This document shows, piece after piece, positions 41,954 to 58,578 of a stretch of DNA of 64,000 nt. The notes beneath the pieces were generated by a model that was given only the letters and a program-made list of their open reading frames with translations, did not search any database and was not told the DNA's origin. The translations under genes and the position numbers were made by a program. Origin of the DNA: Nocardiopsis mwathae (GTDB lineage Bacteria; Actinomycetota; Actinomycetes; Streptosporangiales; Streptosporangiaceae); NCBI RefSeq assembly GCF_014201195.1, contig NZ_JACHDS010000001.1, positions 1,364,001 through 1,428,000 of the forward strand. Direction: 5' to 3'. The stretch's first letter is position 1. Each line of letters opens with the position of its first letter.

Positions 41954-44496
41954 TGCGCGTCCCCGTTTCCTGGCTCCGTGAGTACGTCGAGCTTCCGGCC
42001 GACGTCACCGCGCGCGGGCTGGCCGCCGAGCTGATCGCGGCCGGCCTGGAGGTCGAGACCGTCGACGAGGTCGGCGCCGACATCTCCGGTCCGATCGTCG
42101 TCGGCCGCGTCCTGGAGATCGAGGAGCTCACCGGCTTCAAGAAGCCCATCCGCCACTGCCGCCTGGACGTCGGTTCCGCCAACGGCACCGGCGAGCCGCA
42201 GAACGTCATCTGCGGTGCCCGCAACTTCGCCGAGGGCGACCTCGTCGTCGTGGCGCTGCCCGGCGCCGAGCTGCCCGGCGGGTTCGCGATCGGCGCCCGG
42301 AAGACCTACGGCAGGGTGTCGGAGGGCATGATCTGCTCGGCCGCCGAGCTCGACCTGTGGGAGGACCACGAGGGCATCATCGTGCTCCCCGAGAGCGCAG
42401 GTGAACCCGGCACCGACGCCTACGGCCTGCTCGGGTTGCGCGAGGACGTCCTGGACATCGCCGTCACCCCCGACCGCGGATACGCGCTGTCGATGAGGGG
42501 CGTGGCGCGCGACGCCGCCGCCGTCTACGGGGTGCCCTTCCACGACCCCGCCGAGGGCCTGGACGACCCTGCGGCGGTCGGTACCCCCGGCGCGGGCTAC
42601 CCCGCCTCGGTGACCGGCCCCGAGGGCGCCTCCGGTGCGGCGATCTGCTCCACCTACGTGCTGCGCGGCGCCACCGGCTTCGACGCGGACGCCGCCACGC
42701 CGCTGTGGATGAAGCGGCGCCTGGCGCTGACCGGTGTGCGCTCGATTTCGCTGGCGGTCGACGTGACCAACTACGTGATGATGGAGCTGGGCCAGCCGCT
42801 GCACGCCTGGGACCGCGCCAAGCTGCGCGGCCCCGTCGAGGTGCGGCTCGCCCGTACCGGGGAGCGGCTGGAGACCCTCGACCACGTCAAGCGCGGCCTG
42901 GATCCCGACGACATCCTCATCACCGATGAGTCGGGTCCGATCAACATCGCCGGGGTCATGGGCGGCCTCGACACCGAGATCGGCCTGACCTCCACCGAGG
43001 TGCTCGTGGAGGCCGCGCACTTCGACGACCGGCACATCGCGCGCACATCCCGTCGGCACCAGCTCTCCTCGGAGTCCTCGCGCCGCTTCGAGCGGGGCAT
43101 CGACTCCCGGCTGCAGCTCGCCGCCGCGACCCGGGCGGTCCGGCTCCTGGCCGAGCTGGGCGGCGCGAGCGTCGAGGACGGCTACACCCACATCGACCTG
43201 GGCGCCCCCCGTGAGCCGATCACCATGGCCGCGGACCTCCCGGGCCGGATCGCGGGTGTGGCCTACCCGAGGGACGGCGTCCGGCGCCGCCTCACCGAGG
43301 TCGGCTGCACGGTCGCCGAGAGCCCGGCCGACGCCGACGTCTGGCGGGTCACTCCGCCGTCGTGGCGGCCCGACCTCACCGATCCCAACGACCTCGTCGA
43401 GGAGGTCATGCGGCTGGAGGGCTACGAGAACATCCCGGCCATCCCGCCGCGCGCCCCGGCCGGGCGCGGCCTCACCCCGAGCCAGCGGCTGCGCCGGGCC
43501 GTGGGGCGGGGGCTCGCCGGCGCCGGCTTCACCGAGGTGCTGAGCTACCCGTTCGTGGGCGAGCGCGACCTCGACGGCCTGCAGCTGGACGCCGACGACG
43601 ACCGGCGCCGCGCCGTCAAGCTCGCCAACCCGCTCAACGACGACGAGCCGCTGCTGCGCACCACGCTGCTGCCGGGGCTGTTCAAGACCCTGGTGCGCAA
43701 CGTGGGCCGCGGGCTCGCCGACGTGGCGCTGTTCGAGACGGGCCTGGTGTACGCATCCAAGCCCGGCGCCCCGGAGCGGGCGCCGATGCTGCGGGTCGAC
43801 CGCGGCCCCACCGCCGAGGAGCTGGCCTCCGTCGAGGCCGCCCTGCCCGACCAGCCGCGCCGGGTGGGCGCGGTACTGGCCGGCGACCGCGAGCCCTCCG
43901 GCTGGTGGGGCGAGGGCCGCGCCGCGACGTGGGCCGACGCCGTCCAGGCGGCCCGTGAGGTGGGCCGCGTCGCCGGCGTGGAGCTGACCGTCCGGGCCGC
44001 ACAGCACGCCCCGTGGCACCCCGGCCGCTGTGCCGCGCTGTACGCGGCCGCGCCGGGCGGTGATGCGGCGGAGATCCTCGTCGGGTACGCGGGTGAGCTG
44101 CACCCGCGGGTCATCGCGGCCTACGGCCTGCCGCCCCGCAGCGTCGCCATGGAGGTCGGGCTCGACCGGATCGAGCAGGCCGTCACCCCCGTCCGCGCGC
44201 CCGCGGTGTCCACCTACCCGGTGGCCACCCAGGACGTGGCGCTGGTGGTCGACGCCTCGGTGCCCTCCGGCGACGTCGAGCAGGCGCTGCGCGACGGCGC
44301 CGGGGAGCTGCTGGAGAGCGTCCGGCTGTTCGACGTCTACACCGGCGCGCAGGTCGGCGACGGGCGCAAGTCGCTCGCTTACACGCTGCGACTGCGGGCC
44401 GGCGACCGCACGCTGACCGCGGAGGAGAGTACGGCCGCGCGCGATGCCGCGGTGGCCGCCGCCACCGAGCGCACGGGGGCGGTCCTGCGCGGCTGA
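41953..44496 (+). CDS. pheT: Phenylalanyl-tRNA synthetase beta subunit
   Basis: 847 residues. EMAP-like tRNA-binding domain (about 40-155, [19 protein letters not shown]), B3/B4 editing domain ([22 protein letters not shown]), B5, catalytic-like core ([38 protein letters not shown]) and C-terminal anticodon-binding FDX domain ([16 protein letters not shown]). It completes the PheRS tetramer. Confidence 0.95.
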   Translation: MRVPVSWLREYVELPADVTARGLAAELIAAGLEVETVDEVGADISGPIVVGRVLEIEELTGFKKPIRHCRLDVGSANGTGEPQNVICGARNFAEGDLVVVALPGAELPGGFAIGARKTYGRVSEGMICSAAELDLWEDHEGIIVLPESAGEPGTDAYGLLGLREDVLDIAVTPDRGYALSMRGVARDAAAVYGVPFHDPAEGLDDPAAVGTPGAGYPASVTGPEGASGAAICSTYVLRGATGFDADAATPLWMKRRLALTGVRSISLAVDVTNYVMMELGQPLHAWDRAKLRGPVEVRLARTGERLETLDHVKRGLDPDDILITDESGPINIAGVMGGLDTEIGLTSTEVLVEAAHFDDRHIARTSRRHQLSSESSRRFERGIDSRLQLAAATRAVRLLAELGGASVEDGYTHIDLGAPREPITMAADLPGRIAGVAYPRDGVRRRLTEVGCTVAESPADADVWRVTPPSWRPDLTDPNDLVEEVMRLEGYENIPAIPPRAPAGRGLTPSQRLRRAVGRGLAGAGFTEVLSYPFVGERDLDGLQLDADDDRRRAVKLANPLNDDEPLLRTTLLPGLFKTLVRNVGRGLADVALFETGLVYASKPGAPERAPMLRVDRGPTAEELASVEAALPDQPRRVGAVLAGDREPSGWWGEGRAATWADAVQAAREVGRVAGVELTVRAAQHAPWHPGRCAALYAAAPGGDAAEILVGYAGELHPRVIAAYGLPPRSVAMEVGLDRIEQAVTPVRAPAVSTYPVATQDVALVVDASVPSGDVEQALRDGAGELLESVRLFDVYTGAQVGDGRKSLAYTLRLRAGDRTLTAEESTAARDAAVAAATERTGAVLRG

Positions 44497-44542
44497 CCGC
44501 TTCCGGCCGCGGCCCCGCCTCCGGGCGGTTGCGCCGACGTGG

Positions 44543-44588
44543 ATACGGCCCCGCGCCCCGGTTCGACGACCGGGGCGCGGGGCCGTAT
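44543..44588 (+). terminator. Terminator hairpin after pheT
   Basis: Perfect 19-bp stem (44543-44561 with 44570-44588), 8-nt loop, 47 nt after the stop. The rest of the 361-bp gap to 44857 holds no gene; TAGCCT near 44746 may be the -10 of the aminotransferase. Confidence 0.85.
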
Positions 44589-44857
44589 TACGTGGGCGAG
44601 ACGTCCGTTTCGGGCGCTTTTTCCGGGTGGTTTCCGCAGGTCGACAGTGGTTTCGGGGAAGCCTTGCGGGGGTAGCGCGCATGATCGGTGTAAATACGGG
44701 GATGGTTTCTTGTTTCGCCTCTTGAACCCGGGCCAGTCGGGCATCTAGCCTGCTGCCATCTGCCGCGTTCGAGGGCTCGCGGGCTTCGCGGAACAGCAGT
44801 TCTCGTTGGTGTTTTCCTCTGGCGTTCGCACGTACAACCAGGCTCGGAGGTCGCTCT

Positions 44858-46207
44858 ATGAGCGCAACAGCGGCTTCGTATGCGCGCACTACGACCAAGC
44901 AGCAGGAGCCAGGCCGCTTCTGGCACACCTTCTGCGACATGCACACCGTCACGCGGAACCAGAAGTTCCTGGTCACGCGGGCCGAGGGCGTGTGGCTGTG
45001 GGATGAGAGCGGAGATCGTTACCTGGACGGGACCGCGAGCCTCTGGTACTGCAACGTCGGACACGGGCGCAGGGAGATCGCCGACGCCGTCCACGCGCAG
45101 ATGACCCGGCTCGACGCCTACACCGTCTACGGGGACTTCGCCAACGGCCCGGCGCTGGAGCTCGGCGAGCGGCTGGCCGCGCACGCCCCCGTGATCGACC
45201 CGCGGGTCATCCTGACCTGCGGGGGCGGGGAGTCCATCGACACCGCGGCCAAGCTGGCCCGCCGCTACTGGGGGGTCAACGGGCAGGCCGAGAAGACCCA
45301 CCTGATCAGCCGGGCCGGCGGCTACCACGGCCTGCACGGGTTCGGCAGCAGCATCATCGGCATGGAGCGGTTCCGCGTCGGCTTCGGCCCGCTGATCGAG
45401 GACGTCTCGGTGGTCCCGCACGACTCGGTGGAGGCCCTGGAGGCGGAGATCCTGCGCGTCGGCCCGGAGCGCGTGGCGGCGTTCTTCGCCGAGCCCGTGA
45501 TCGGCGCAGGGGGCGTCTACCCGCCCCCGGGTCCCGACTACTTCCGCCGGGTGGCCGAGGTGTGCCGCCGCCACGGGGTGCTGTTCATCGTCGACAGCGT
45601 CATCTGCGGCTTCGCCCGCATGGGCAACTGGTTCGGCATCGAGCGCTACGGCGTGCGCCCGGACATGATCGTCTTCGCCAAGGGGGTCAGCAGCGGCTAC
45701 CTCCCGCTGGGGGGCGTGATCGTCAGCGGGGAGATCGCGGAGCCGTTCTGGGACCGGCCGGGCAACCCCTTCCTGCACGGGACCACCTACGCCGGGCACC
45801 CCGCGTGCTGCGCGGCGGCCATGGCCAACCTCGACATCCTGGAGCGGGAGGACCTGTTCACGGTCGCGCTGGAGATCGAGGCACAGCTGGACGCCGCCGT
45901 CCGGCAGCTGGCCGACCACCCGATGGTGGCCGAGGTGCGGGCGGGTACGGGCGTGATGGCGGCCGTGGAGCTGTCGGCGGAGACGCTGGACGAGCGGGGG
46001 ATCACCACCGCCGAGGTGTTCGCCGAGGCGCGGTCGCGCGGGGTGATCCTGCGCGCGGTGCCGCGCGCCCTGCTCATCTCACCACCGCTGATCATCACCT
46101 GGGAGCAGATCGACCACCTGGTGAGCACTCTGCGCTCCGCGCTGGACGCCGTCTCCGCGGCGCACAACGGCGCGCAGCCCGGGACCGCCGGGGTGGCGGG
46201 CGGCTGA
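44858..46207 (+). CDS. Class III PLP-dependent aminotransferase, putative amine/polyamine transaminase
   Basis: 449 residues. WHTFCDMHTVTRNQKFLVTR, GYHGLHGFGSS, FFAEPVIGAGGVYPPPGPDY (omega-aminotransferase pattern), IVDSVICGFARMGNWFG and PLP lysine K275 in FAKGVSSGYLPLGG. Such enzymes transaminate omega-amines (putrescine, GABA, beta-alanine, taurine) to aldehydes. Together with the FAD oxidoreductase at 47163 and the MarR gene it suggests an amine-catabolism locus. ATG at 44858 with GGAGG 12 nt upstream. Substrate not determinable. Confidence 0.85.
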   Translation: MSATAASYARTTTKQQEPGRFWHTFCDMHTVTRNQKFLVTRAEGVWLWDESGDRYLDGTASLWYCNVGHGRREIADAVHAQMTRLDAYTVYGDFANGPALELGERLAAHAPVIDPRVILTCGGGESIDTAAKLARRYWGVNGQAEKTHLISRAGGYHGLHGFGSSIIGMERFRVGFGPLIEDVSVVPHDSVEALEAEILRVGPERVAAFFAEPVIGAGGVYPPPGPDYFRRVAEVCRRHGVLFIVDSVICGFARMGNWFGIERYGVRPDMIVFAKGVSSGYLPLGGVIVSGEIAEPFWDRPGNPFLHGTTYAGHPACCAAAMANLDILEREDLFTVALEIEAQLDAAVRQLADHPMVAEVRAGTGVMAAVELSAETLDERGITTAEVFAEARSRGVILRAVPRALLISPPLIITWEQIDHLVSTLRSALDAVSAAHNGAQPGTAGVAGG

Positions 46208-46225
46208 GGCCGCGGCGAGGAGCAG

Positions 46226-46260
46226 CCGGCCCGGCGTCGTCGGCGACGCCGTCGGGCCGG
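46226..46260 (+). terminator. Terminator hairpin after the aminotransferase
   Basis: Nested stem CCGGCCC plus GGCGTCG-TCGG-CGACGCC with a 3-nt bulge, 19 nt after the stop. Confidence 0.7.
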
Positions 46261-46326
46261 ATCGGTTGCTGTCCGGAATGTCACCCGTTCCCAAGGGGGC
46301 AATTCCTTATCCAGGAAGATGCTTCT

Positions 46327-46334
46327 TGTTAACA
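46327..46334. promoter_or_regulatory. TGTTAACA palindrome upstream of the MarR gene, possible operator
   Basis: Perfect 8-bp AT-rich palindrome in otherwise GC-rich DNA, 46 bp before the MarR ATG and overlapping a -10-like TAACAT. Its position is right for autorepression by the MarR protein. Function is inferred only. Confidence 0.45.
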
Positions 46335-46379
46335 TCGTTAGCGGCAGAGGAACGGGTGACGAACGCGGGGAGTGGCGAC

Positions 46380-46862
46380 ATGAGCACGCAGACCGAGGCG
46401 GCCGCCGGCCGGGACGTCGGCGACGACGAACTCATCACCGCCTGGGGACTGTTCCACGAGGCGCTGCACAACACCGGTGAGCTGCTGCTGCGGGACGTCG
46501 ACCCCAGCGGGGGCGACATGTCCGGCCCCTGGTTCGAGGTGCTGATCCGGCTGCAGCGCTCGCCGGGCAACCGCCAGCCGATGAGCAAGCTCGCCAAGGA
46601 GGTCTGCCTGAGCAGCGGCGGGTTCACCAAGCTCGCCGACCGGTTGGAGCGCAAGGGATACCTCGCGCGCAGGTCGTGTCCCTCCGACCGGCGCGTGGTC
46701 TACGCCGAGCTCACCGAGGCCGGCCGGGAACTGGCCGACGAGGCCCGGGCGCGGCACGTGGCGCTGCTGCGCGAACACGTGCTCGGCCCCCTCGGCCCGG
46801 ACGGGCTGCGCAGGCTCGCCGAGCTCGCCCGCACGCTCCGCGACACCTCCCTGGCCACCTGA
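46380..46862 (+). CDS. MarR family transcriptional regulator
   Basis: 160 residues. Winged-helix region MSKLAKEVCLSSGGFTKLAD, RLERKGYLARRSCPSDRRVV and YAELTEAGREL are the MarR recognition helix and wing. Flanking helices form the dimer. It probably represses the adjacent aminotransferase and oxidoreductase genes and responds to a small-molecule amine or phenolic. ATG 46380 is used; GTG 46356, with AGAGGA upstream, would add 8 residues. Confidence 0.88.
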   Translation: MSTQTEAAAGRDVGDDELITAWGLFHEALHNTGELLLRDVDPSGGDMSGPWFEVLIRLQRSPGNRQPMSKLAKEVCLSSGGFTKLADRLERKGYLARRSCPSDRRVVYAELTEAGRELADEARARHVALLREHVLGPLGPDGLRRLAELARTLRDTSLAT

Positions 46863-47162
46863 CCGCACCGAGTCCGGGGCGACGCGTCGGCTCCGGGCCG
46901 GAGCGTCGCCCGCGCGCCCGGGAATCTTGACGGAACTTCGGCGTCCGCCACATCGAGTTGAGTGCGGACCGATAACCTGATCGGCGTTCAGGCGCGCACG
47001 CCTCGGTCCCCGGAGCAGCCCGGCGGGACGGCGCACCCGGTCGGCCCCGTGCGCGGGGCGACCGGGTCCGGATGGCCGGCGGACGCGAGCACCGTGCGCG
47101 CACTGGCCGACGCCGACCAACCAGCGCTGATCCGTCAGCACCGAGCAGTCCGGGGGCCCGAG
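46863..47162. promoter_or_regulatory. 300-bp gap before the FAD oxidoreductase
   Basis: No gene or clear motif recognised. An in-frame upstream extension of the oxidoreductase runs through it (from 46962) but lacks conserved residues. Confidence 0.25.
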
Positions 47163-48605
47163 ATGAAACTCTTCGCCAGCGCGGCCGAGATGCGCGCCAT
47201 TCCACGGTCGGCGGAGTTCCGCAACGGCGGCGTCTCGTTCTGGTACCGCGAACCCGGTCTGCCCGAGCGCCGCGCCGCGCTGCCCGGAGCGGCCGACTAC
47301 GACGTGTGCATCGTCGGCGGCGGCTACACCGGCCTGTGGTGCGCCTACTACCTGAAGCGGGCCCAGCCCGACCTGCGCGTGGCGGTCCTGGAGCGGGAGT
47401 TCGCCGGCTTCGGCGCCTCGGGCCGCAACGGGGGCTGGCTCTCGGCGGAGTTCGCCGGATCCCGGCGGCGCCTGGCCGAAGCGCACGGCAAGGGCGCCGT
47501 GATCGCCCTGCAGCGCGCCATGATGGCCTCCGTCGACGAGGTCATCGCCACCGCCGAGGCGGAGGGCATCGACGCCGACATCGTCAAGGGCGGCATGCGC
47601 ATGGTCGCCACCAACCCCGCGCAGCGGGCGCGCCTCGAAGAGGAGGTCCGCTACCTGCACGAGTGGGGCTACTGGCCGGAGGACGTGTTCATGATCGAGC
47701 ACGGACACGAACCGCGGCTCCAGGTCGACGGCGCACTGCTCGCCTCCTACAGCCCGCACGCCGCCCGCATCCAGCCGGCCAAGCTCGCCCTCGGGCTGGC
47801 CGCGGCCGTCGAGCGGCTCGGCGTGGACATCTTCGAGGACACCGCCGTGACCGAGATCCGGCCCCGGGTCGGCGAGCGGCGGCCGGTCGCCGTCACCGCC
47901 GGCGGGGAGGTGCGGGCCGACCACGTCATCCGCGCCACCGAGGGCTTCACCTCGACACTGCAGGGTCGGCGGCGCGAGTGGCTGCCGATGAACAGCTCGA
48001 TGATCGTGACCGAGCCGCTCGCCGAGGAGACGTGGAAGCACATCGGTTGGGAGGGCCGCGAGGTCCTGGGCGACGCGGCGCACGCCTACTGCTACGCCCA
48101 GCGCACCGCCGACGACCGCATCGCCATCGGCGGCCGCGGCGTGCCCTACCGATTCGGCTCCCGGCAGGACGCGGGCGGCGGCACGCCGCCCCAGGCCATC
48201 GCGGAGCTGTGGCGGGTCCTGGCACGGCTGTTCCCGGTCGCCTCGGACGTCCCGGTCGCCCACGCCTGGTCCGGCGTCCTGGGCGTGCCCCGCGACTGGT
48301 GCCCCACGGTGCACCTCGACCCCGAGACCGGCCTGGGCTGGGCGGGGGGCTATGTGGGCAGCGGGGTCACCGCCGCCAACCTGGCCGGGCGCACGCTGCG
48401 GGATCTGGTGTTGGGGCACAGGAGCGAGCTGACCCGGCTGCCCTGGGTGGGCCGAAGCGTCCGCGGCTGGGAGCCCGAACCGCTGCGCTGGGTGGGCACC
48501 CAGGTCGTCTACGGCCTGTACCGCACGGCCGACCGCCGCGAATCCGACCGCGTCTGCCACACCTCCCGCTTCGCCGACCTCGCCACCCGCATCTCCGGTC
48601 GCTGA
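47163..48605 (+). CDS. FAD-dependent oxidoreductase, DAO/PuuB-like
   Basis: 480 residues. FAD-binding GxGxxG in DYDVCIVGGGYTGLWCAYYL, FGASGRNGGWLSAE, and a C-terminal SGVLGVPRDWCPTVHLDPE then GYVGSGVTAANLAG. This architecture is shared by gamma-glutamylputrescine oxidase PuuB and related amine oxidoreductases. Paired with a class III aminotransferase it suggests oxidation of a glutamylated or free amine. ATG 47163; the ribosome site is weak. Confidence 0.8.
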   Translation: MKLFASAAEMRAIPRSAEFRNGGVSFWYREPGLPERRAALPGAADYDVCIVGGGYTGLWCAYYLKRAQPDLRVAVLEREFAGFGASGRNGGWLSAEFAGSRRRLAEAHGKGAVIALQRAMMASVDEVIATAEAEGIDADIVKGGMRMVATNPAQRARLEEEVRYLHEWGYWPEDVFMIEHGHEPRLQVDGALLASYSPHAARIQPAKLALGLAAAVERLGVDIFEDTAVTEIRPRVGERRPVAVTAGGEVRADHVIRATEGFTSTLQGRRREWLPMNSSMIVTEPLAEETWKHIGWEGREVLGDAAHAYCYAQRTADDRIAIGGRGVPYRFGSRQDAGGGTPPQAIAELWRVLARLFPVASDVPVAHAWSGVLGVPRDWCPTVHLDPETGLGWAGGYVGSGVTAANLAGRTLRDLVLGHRSELTRLPWVGRSVRGWEPEPLRWVGTQVVYGLYRTADRRESDRVCHTSRFADLATRISGR

Positions 48606-48649
48606 GCGTCCGGGACCGGGGAGACCTGGCTCACCTTCCCCGCAGGCGC

Positions 48650-49752
<1,103 letters not shown>

Positions 49753-49781
49753 CCGGCGCCCCACCCCTGAAAGGTCGCACC

Positions 49782-50933
49782 GTGAGCGTCACAGCACCCA
49801 GCGGCTTCCGGGCCGCCGGTGTCAGCGCCGGCATCAAGGCCGACGGCGAGCGCGACGTCGCCATCGTCATCAACGACGGTCCCTCGCGCTCCGCCGCCGC
49901 CGTCTTCACCCGCAACCGCGTCAAGGCCGCACCCGTCCTCTGGTCCCAGCAGGTCGTCAAGGGCGGCCGGGTGCGCGCCGTCATCCTCAACTCCGGCGGC
50001 GCCAACGCCTGCACCGGCGCCCCCGGGTTCCAGGACACCCACGCCACCGCCGAGCGCGTCGCCGACGCCCTGCAGGACTCCGCCGGCGAGATCGTGGTCG
50101 CCTCCACCGGCCTCATCGGTGAGCGCCTGCCCATGCCGGAACTCCTCTCCGGAGTGGACGCGGCCGTCGCCGCGGCCGCCCGCGACGGCGGGCTGAACGC
50201 CGCCGACGCCATCCGCACCACCGACACCGTCGCCAAGATCGCCTTCCGGCGCGGCCCCGGCTACACCATCGGCGGTATGGCCAAGGGCGCGGGCATGCTC
50301 TCCCCGGCGCTGGCCACCATGCTCTCGGTGATCACCACCGACGCCGAACTCACCTCCGAGCAGTGCGACCGCCTGCTGCGCGCCGCCACCTCCCGCACCT
50401 TCGAGCGGGTCGACGCCGACGGCTGCCTCTCCACCAACGACACCGTCGTCCTCATGGCCGGCGGCGCCTCCGGCACCGCCCCCGACGAGGCCGAGTTCGG
50501 GGCCCTGCTCACCGAGGTCTGCGATGACCTCGCCCGGCAGCTCATCGCCGACGCCGAGGGCGCCAGCAAGTCGATCGCCGTCGAGGTCGTCGGCGCCGCC
50601 AGCGAGGACGACGCGCTCACGGTCGCCCGCGCCGTCGCCCGCAACAACCTCTTCAAGTGCGCCATGTACGGCGAGGACCCCAACTGGGGCCGTGTCCTCG
50701 GAGCCGTCGGCACCACCGACGCGGAGTTCGACCCCGCGCGGCTCAACGTCGCGATCAACGGCGTGTGGGTCTGCCGCCAGGGCGCCGTCGGCGACGACCG
50801 CGCCAAGGTCGACCTGAAGCCCCGCGAGGTCACCGTCACCGTCGACCTGTCGGCCGGAAGCGTCGCCGCCACCGTCTGGACCACCGACCTGACCACCGAA
50901 TACGTCCACGAGAACTCGGCGTACAGCACATGA
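49782..50933 (+). CDS. argJ: Bifunctional ornithine acetyltransferase / N-acetylglutamate synthase
   Basis: 383 residues. Autocleavage occurs before T179 in [18 protein letters not shown] and [12 protein letters not shown]-like residues ([12 protein letters not shown]) are conserved. It recycles the acetyl group from N-acetylornithine to glutamate. GTG start; the stop overlaps argB by ATGA. Its presence explains why no argE is needed here. Confidence 0.94.
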   Translation: MSVTAPSGFRAAGVSAGIKADGERDVAIVINDGPSRSAAAVFTRNRVKAAPVLWSQQVVKGGRVRAVILNSGGANACTGAPGFQDTHATAERVADALQDSAGEIVVASTGLIGERLPMPELLSGVDAAVAAAARDGGLNAADAIRTTDTVAKIAFRRGPGYTIGGMAKGAGMLSPALATMLSVITTDAELTSEQCDRLLRAATSRTFERVDADGCLSTNDTVVLMAGGASGTAPDEAEFGALLTEVCDDLARQLIADAEGASKSIAVEVVGAASEDDALTVARAVARNNLFKCAMYGEDPNWGRVLGAVGTTDAEFDPARLNVAINGVWVCRQGAVGDDRAKVDLKPREVTVTVDLSAGSVAATVWTTDLTTEYVHENSAYST

Positions 50934-51882
50934 TCGCATTCCCCCCCGACCACGGGGCCCAGGACAAGGCCGCCATCCTCATCGAGGCCCTACCGTGGCT
51001 CAGCCGCTTCCACGGCAAGACCGTCGTGATCAAGTACGGCGGCAACGCCATGATCAACGAGGAGCTGCGCACCCGCTTCGCCGAGAGCGTCGTCTTCCTC
51101 TACTACGCCGGGCTGCGGCCCGTCGTCGTGCACGGCGGCGGCCCCCAGATCAGCGCCCACCTCGACCGCCTCGGCCTGCCGAGCACCTTCACCGCCGGGC
51201 TGCGGGTGACCACGCCCGAGACCATGGACGTCGTCCGGATGGTCCTCATGGGGCAGGTCAACCGCGAGATCGTCGGCCTGATCAACCGGCACGGACCGTT
51301 CGCCGTCGGAATGTCCGGCGAGGACGCCCACCTGTTCACCGCCGAACGCAAGCACGCCTACGTCAACGGCGAACAGGTCGACATCGGCCAGGTCGGCGAG
51401 ATCGTCGACGTGCAGCCCGGCGCAGTGCGGTGCCTGCTCGCCGACGGCCGGATCCCCGTCGTCTCCGGCATCGCCCGATCGGACGACGGCGTCTACAACG
51501 TCAACGCCGACACCGCGGCGGCCGCGCTCGCCGTCGGCCTCGACGCCGCCAAGCTCATCATGCTCACCGACGTCGAAGGGCTGTACGCCGACTACCCCGC
51601 CAACACCGAGCTCATCAGCCGACTCACCGTCGGTGAACTGGAGGACCTGCTGCCCGGCCTGTCCTCGGGCATGCTGCCGAAGATGGAGGCGTGCCTGACC
51701 GCGGTGCGCGGCGGCGTGCCCCAAGCGCACATCATCGACGGCCGCGTCCCGCACTCCATGCTCCTGGAGGTCTTCACCAACCAGGGAGTCGGCACGATGG
51801 TCGTCGACGAGATCCGGGAGGCGGCCGAACTCGGCGCGCCCACCGACATCTACGGCGGCACCACCACCCAGGGGGAGAACGC

Positions 51883-51886
<4 letters not shown>
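50930..51886 (+). CDS. argB: Acetylglutamate kinase
   Basis: 318 residues. [17 protein letters not shown] (phosphate loop), [36 protein letters not shown], and [16 protein letters not shown]. Arginine-sensitive kinase family. Overlaps argJ and argD (GTGA), so translation is coupled. Confidence 0.95.
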
Positions 51887-54760
<2,874 letters not shown>

Positions 54761-54882
54761 GCGCCGCGGTGCATCCCGCCACCGAGGTGCGCCACGACCG
54801 GAGGGGACGGACGGGGCGGGCCCCGACGGCAGCCGCAGTACCTGCTGACAAGCCGCACCTGCAACTCAAGGAGAGAAAACCC

Positions 54883-56081
54883 ATGACCGAGCGGGTCGTA
54901 CTCGCATACTCCGGGGGGCTCGACACCTCCGTCGCCATCGGCTGGATCGCCGAGGAGGCCGGTGCCGAGGTCGTGGCCGTGGCCATCGACTGCGGCCAGG
55001 GCGGTGAGGACCTCGACGTCGTCCGGCAGCGCGCGCTCGACTGCGGCGCCGTCGAAGCCGTCGTCGCCGACGCCAAGGACGAGTTCGCCAACGAATACTG
55101 CCTGCCCGCACTGCAGGCCAACGCCCTCTACATGGACCGCTACCCGCTGGTGTCGGCGCTGTCGCGGCCGCTGATCGTCAAGCACCTCGCCGACGCCGCC
55201 CGGTACCACGGCGCGACCATGGTCGCCCACGGCTGTACCGGCAAAGGCAACGACCAGGTGCGCTTCGAGGCCGGGCTGGCCGCCCTCTTCCCCGAGCTCA
55301 AGGTGCTCGCCCCGGTCCGCGACTCCGGCATGACCCGGGACAAGGCCATCGCCTTCGCCGAGGAGAAGGGCCTGCCCATCGACGTCTCCAAGAAGTCGCC
55401 CTACTCCATCGACCAGAACCTCTTCGGCCGCGCCGTGGAGACCGGGTTCCTGGAGGACATCTGGAACGGCCCCATCGAGGACGTCTACTCCTACACCGCC
55501 GACCCCGCCGAACCGCGCGAGGCCGATGAGGTCGTCATCTCCTTCGAGAACGGCGTGCCCACCGCCGTCGACGGCAAGGAGCTCACCGTCCTGCAGGTCA
55601 TCGAGGAGTTGAACCGGAGGGCCGGAGCCCAGGGCGTGGGCCGGATCGACATGGTCGAGGACCGGCTGGTGGGGATCAAGAGCCGCGAGGTCTACGAGGC
55701 ACCGGGCGCGATCGCGCTGATCGCCGCCCACCAGGAGCTGGAGAACGTCACCGTGGAGCGGGAACTGGCCCGGTTCAAGCGGGGCGTGGACCAGCGCTGG
55801 GGTGAACTCGTCTACGACGGCCTGTGGTTCTCCCCGCTCAAGCACGCCCTCGACGGGTTCATCGCGGAGGCCAACAAGCACGTCACCGGCGACATCCGGA
55901 TGGAGCTGCACGGCGGCCGCGCGGTCGTCACCGGGCGGCGTAGCGAGGCCTCCCTGTACGACTACGAGCTCGCCACCTACGACACCGGCGACACCTACGA
56001 CCAGAGCCTGGCCCGCGGCTTCATCGACATCTGGAGCATGCCGGCCAAGATCGCCAGCCTGCGCGACCGCCGGCAGTCCTA

Positions 56082-56082
<1 letters not shown>
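54883..56082 (+). CDS. argG: Argininosuccinate synthase
   Basis: 399 residues. ATP-binding P-loop [29 protein letters not shown] and [16 protein letters not shown] are diagnostic. AGGAGAG-type site 8 nt before ATG 54883. It joins citrulline and aspartate. Its TAG stop (56080-56082) contains the first G of repeat copy B, and two tandem repeats plus two hairpins separate it from argH. Confidence 0.95.
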
Positions 56083-58067
<1,985 letters not shown>

Positions 58068-58120
58068 CCGCGCGTTCGCGGCTCGCGGTTCCCCGCTTGC
58101 CGCCTCCTCTTCCAGCACCA

Positions 58121-58144
58121 GGACATGACCCACGGAACACGCCC
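58121..58144. repeat. 24-nt solo hairpin repeat downstream of argH
   Basis: GGACATGACCCACGGAAC followed by ACGCCC, the most symmetric right end of the family. Here it lies 54 nt after the argH stop; 58070-58095 (CGCGTTCGCGGCTCGCGG) resembles a decayed MITE left end. Confidence 0.6.
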
Positions 58145-58177
58145 TGGGCCTCCGGTACTCCGGCACCGGCCCAGGGC
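58141..58177 (+). terminator. Terminator hairpin after argH
   Basis: GCCCTGGGCC and GGCCCAGGGC form a perfect 10-bp stem; the 17-nt loop contains a second CCGG-N4-CCGG pairing. Confidence 0.7.
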
Positions 58178-58578
58178 CTTTCCGCCGTGGGAGTACGGCG
58201 TCCGCCTCCGCTCTCGGCCGGTGCGGTTCACCGCTGCGGTTCCCCTGCTCCGGCCGCCCGGTGGGCGCGTGGACAACTCGGTACAAGCCCGGCTTTCCCT
58301 CCGAATCCATCGTCCGATCCGGGGTTCTCGCAGGGAAATCAGCAAAAGCCCCTCACTGCGTGTACATGTGCTGTAGCGTCCAGAAGTCGTGGGCACCATG
58401 GGTGCACTCTCCCGCGATCAGCGTCCGGAGTGGCCCGTGCTGCATCGGGGGAGACGGCGGCCCGCGCCGCTTCGCGTGATATCGCCTCCGGCATCGCTGT
58501 GATGCCGTCTCTCCCACGGGCTGGGGCCACCCCCTGATCCGGCCGGGTGCCCGCGCTCACGTCAGCGGGAGGAGCGCA
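58178..58578. promoter_or_regulatory. Upstream region of the conservon
   Basis: About 400 bp with no credible gene. The AT-richer stretch TGTACATGTGCTGTAGCGT near 58360-58378 is a promoter candidate for cvnA. Nothing else recognised. Confidence 0.35.

Noticed and set aside
58097-58537. 146-codon plus-strand frame before cvnA
   Set aside because: Pro/Ala/Ser-biased, overlaps the argH terminator and repeat, no family resemblance.
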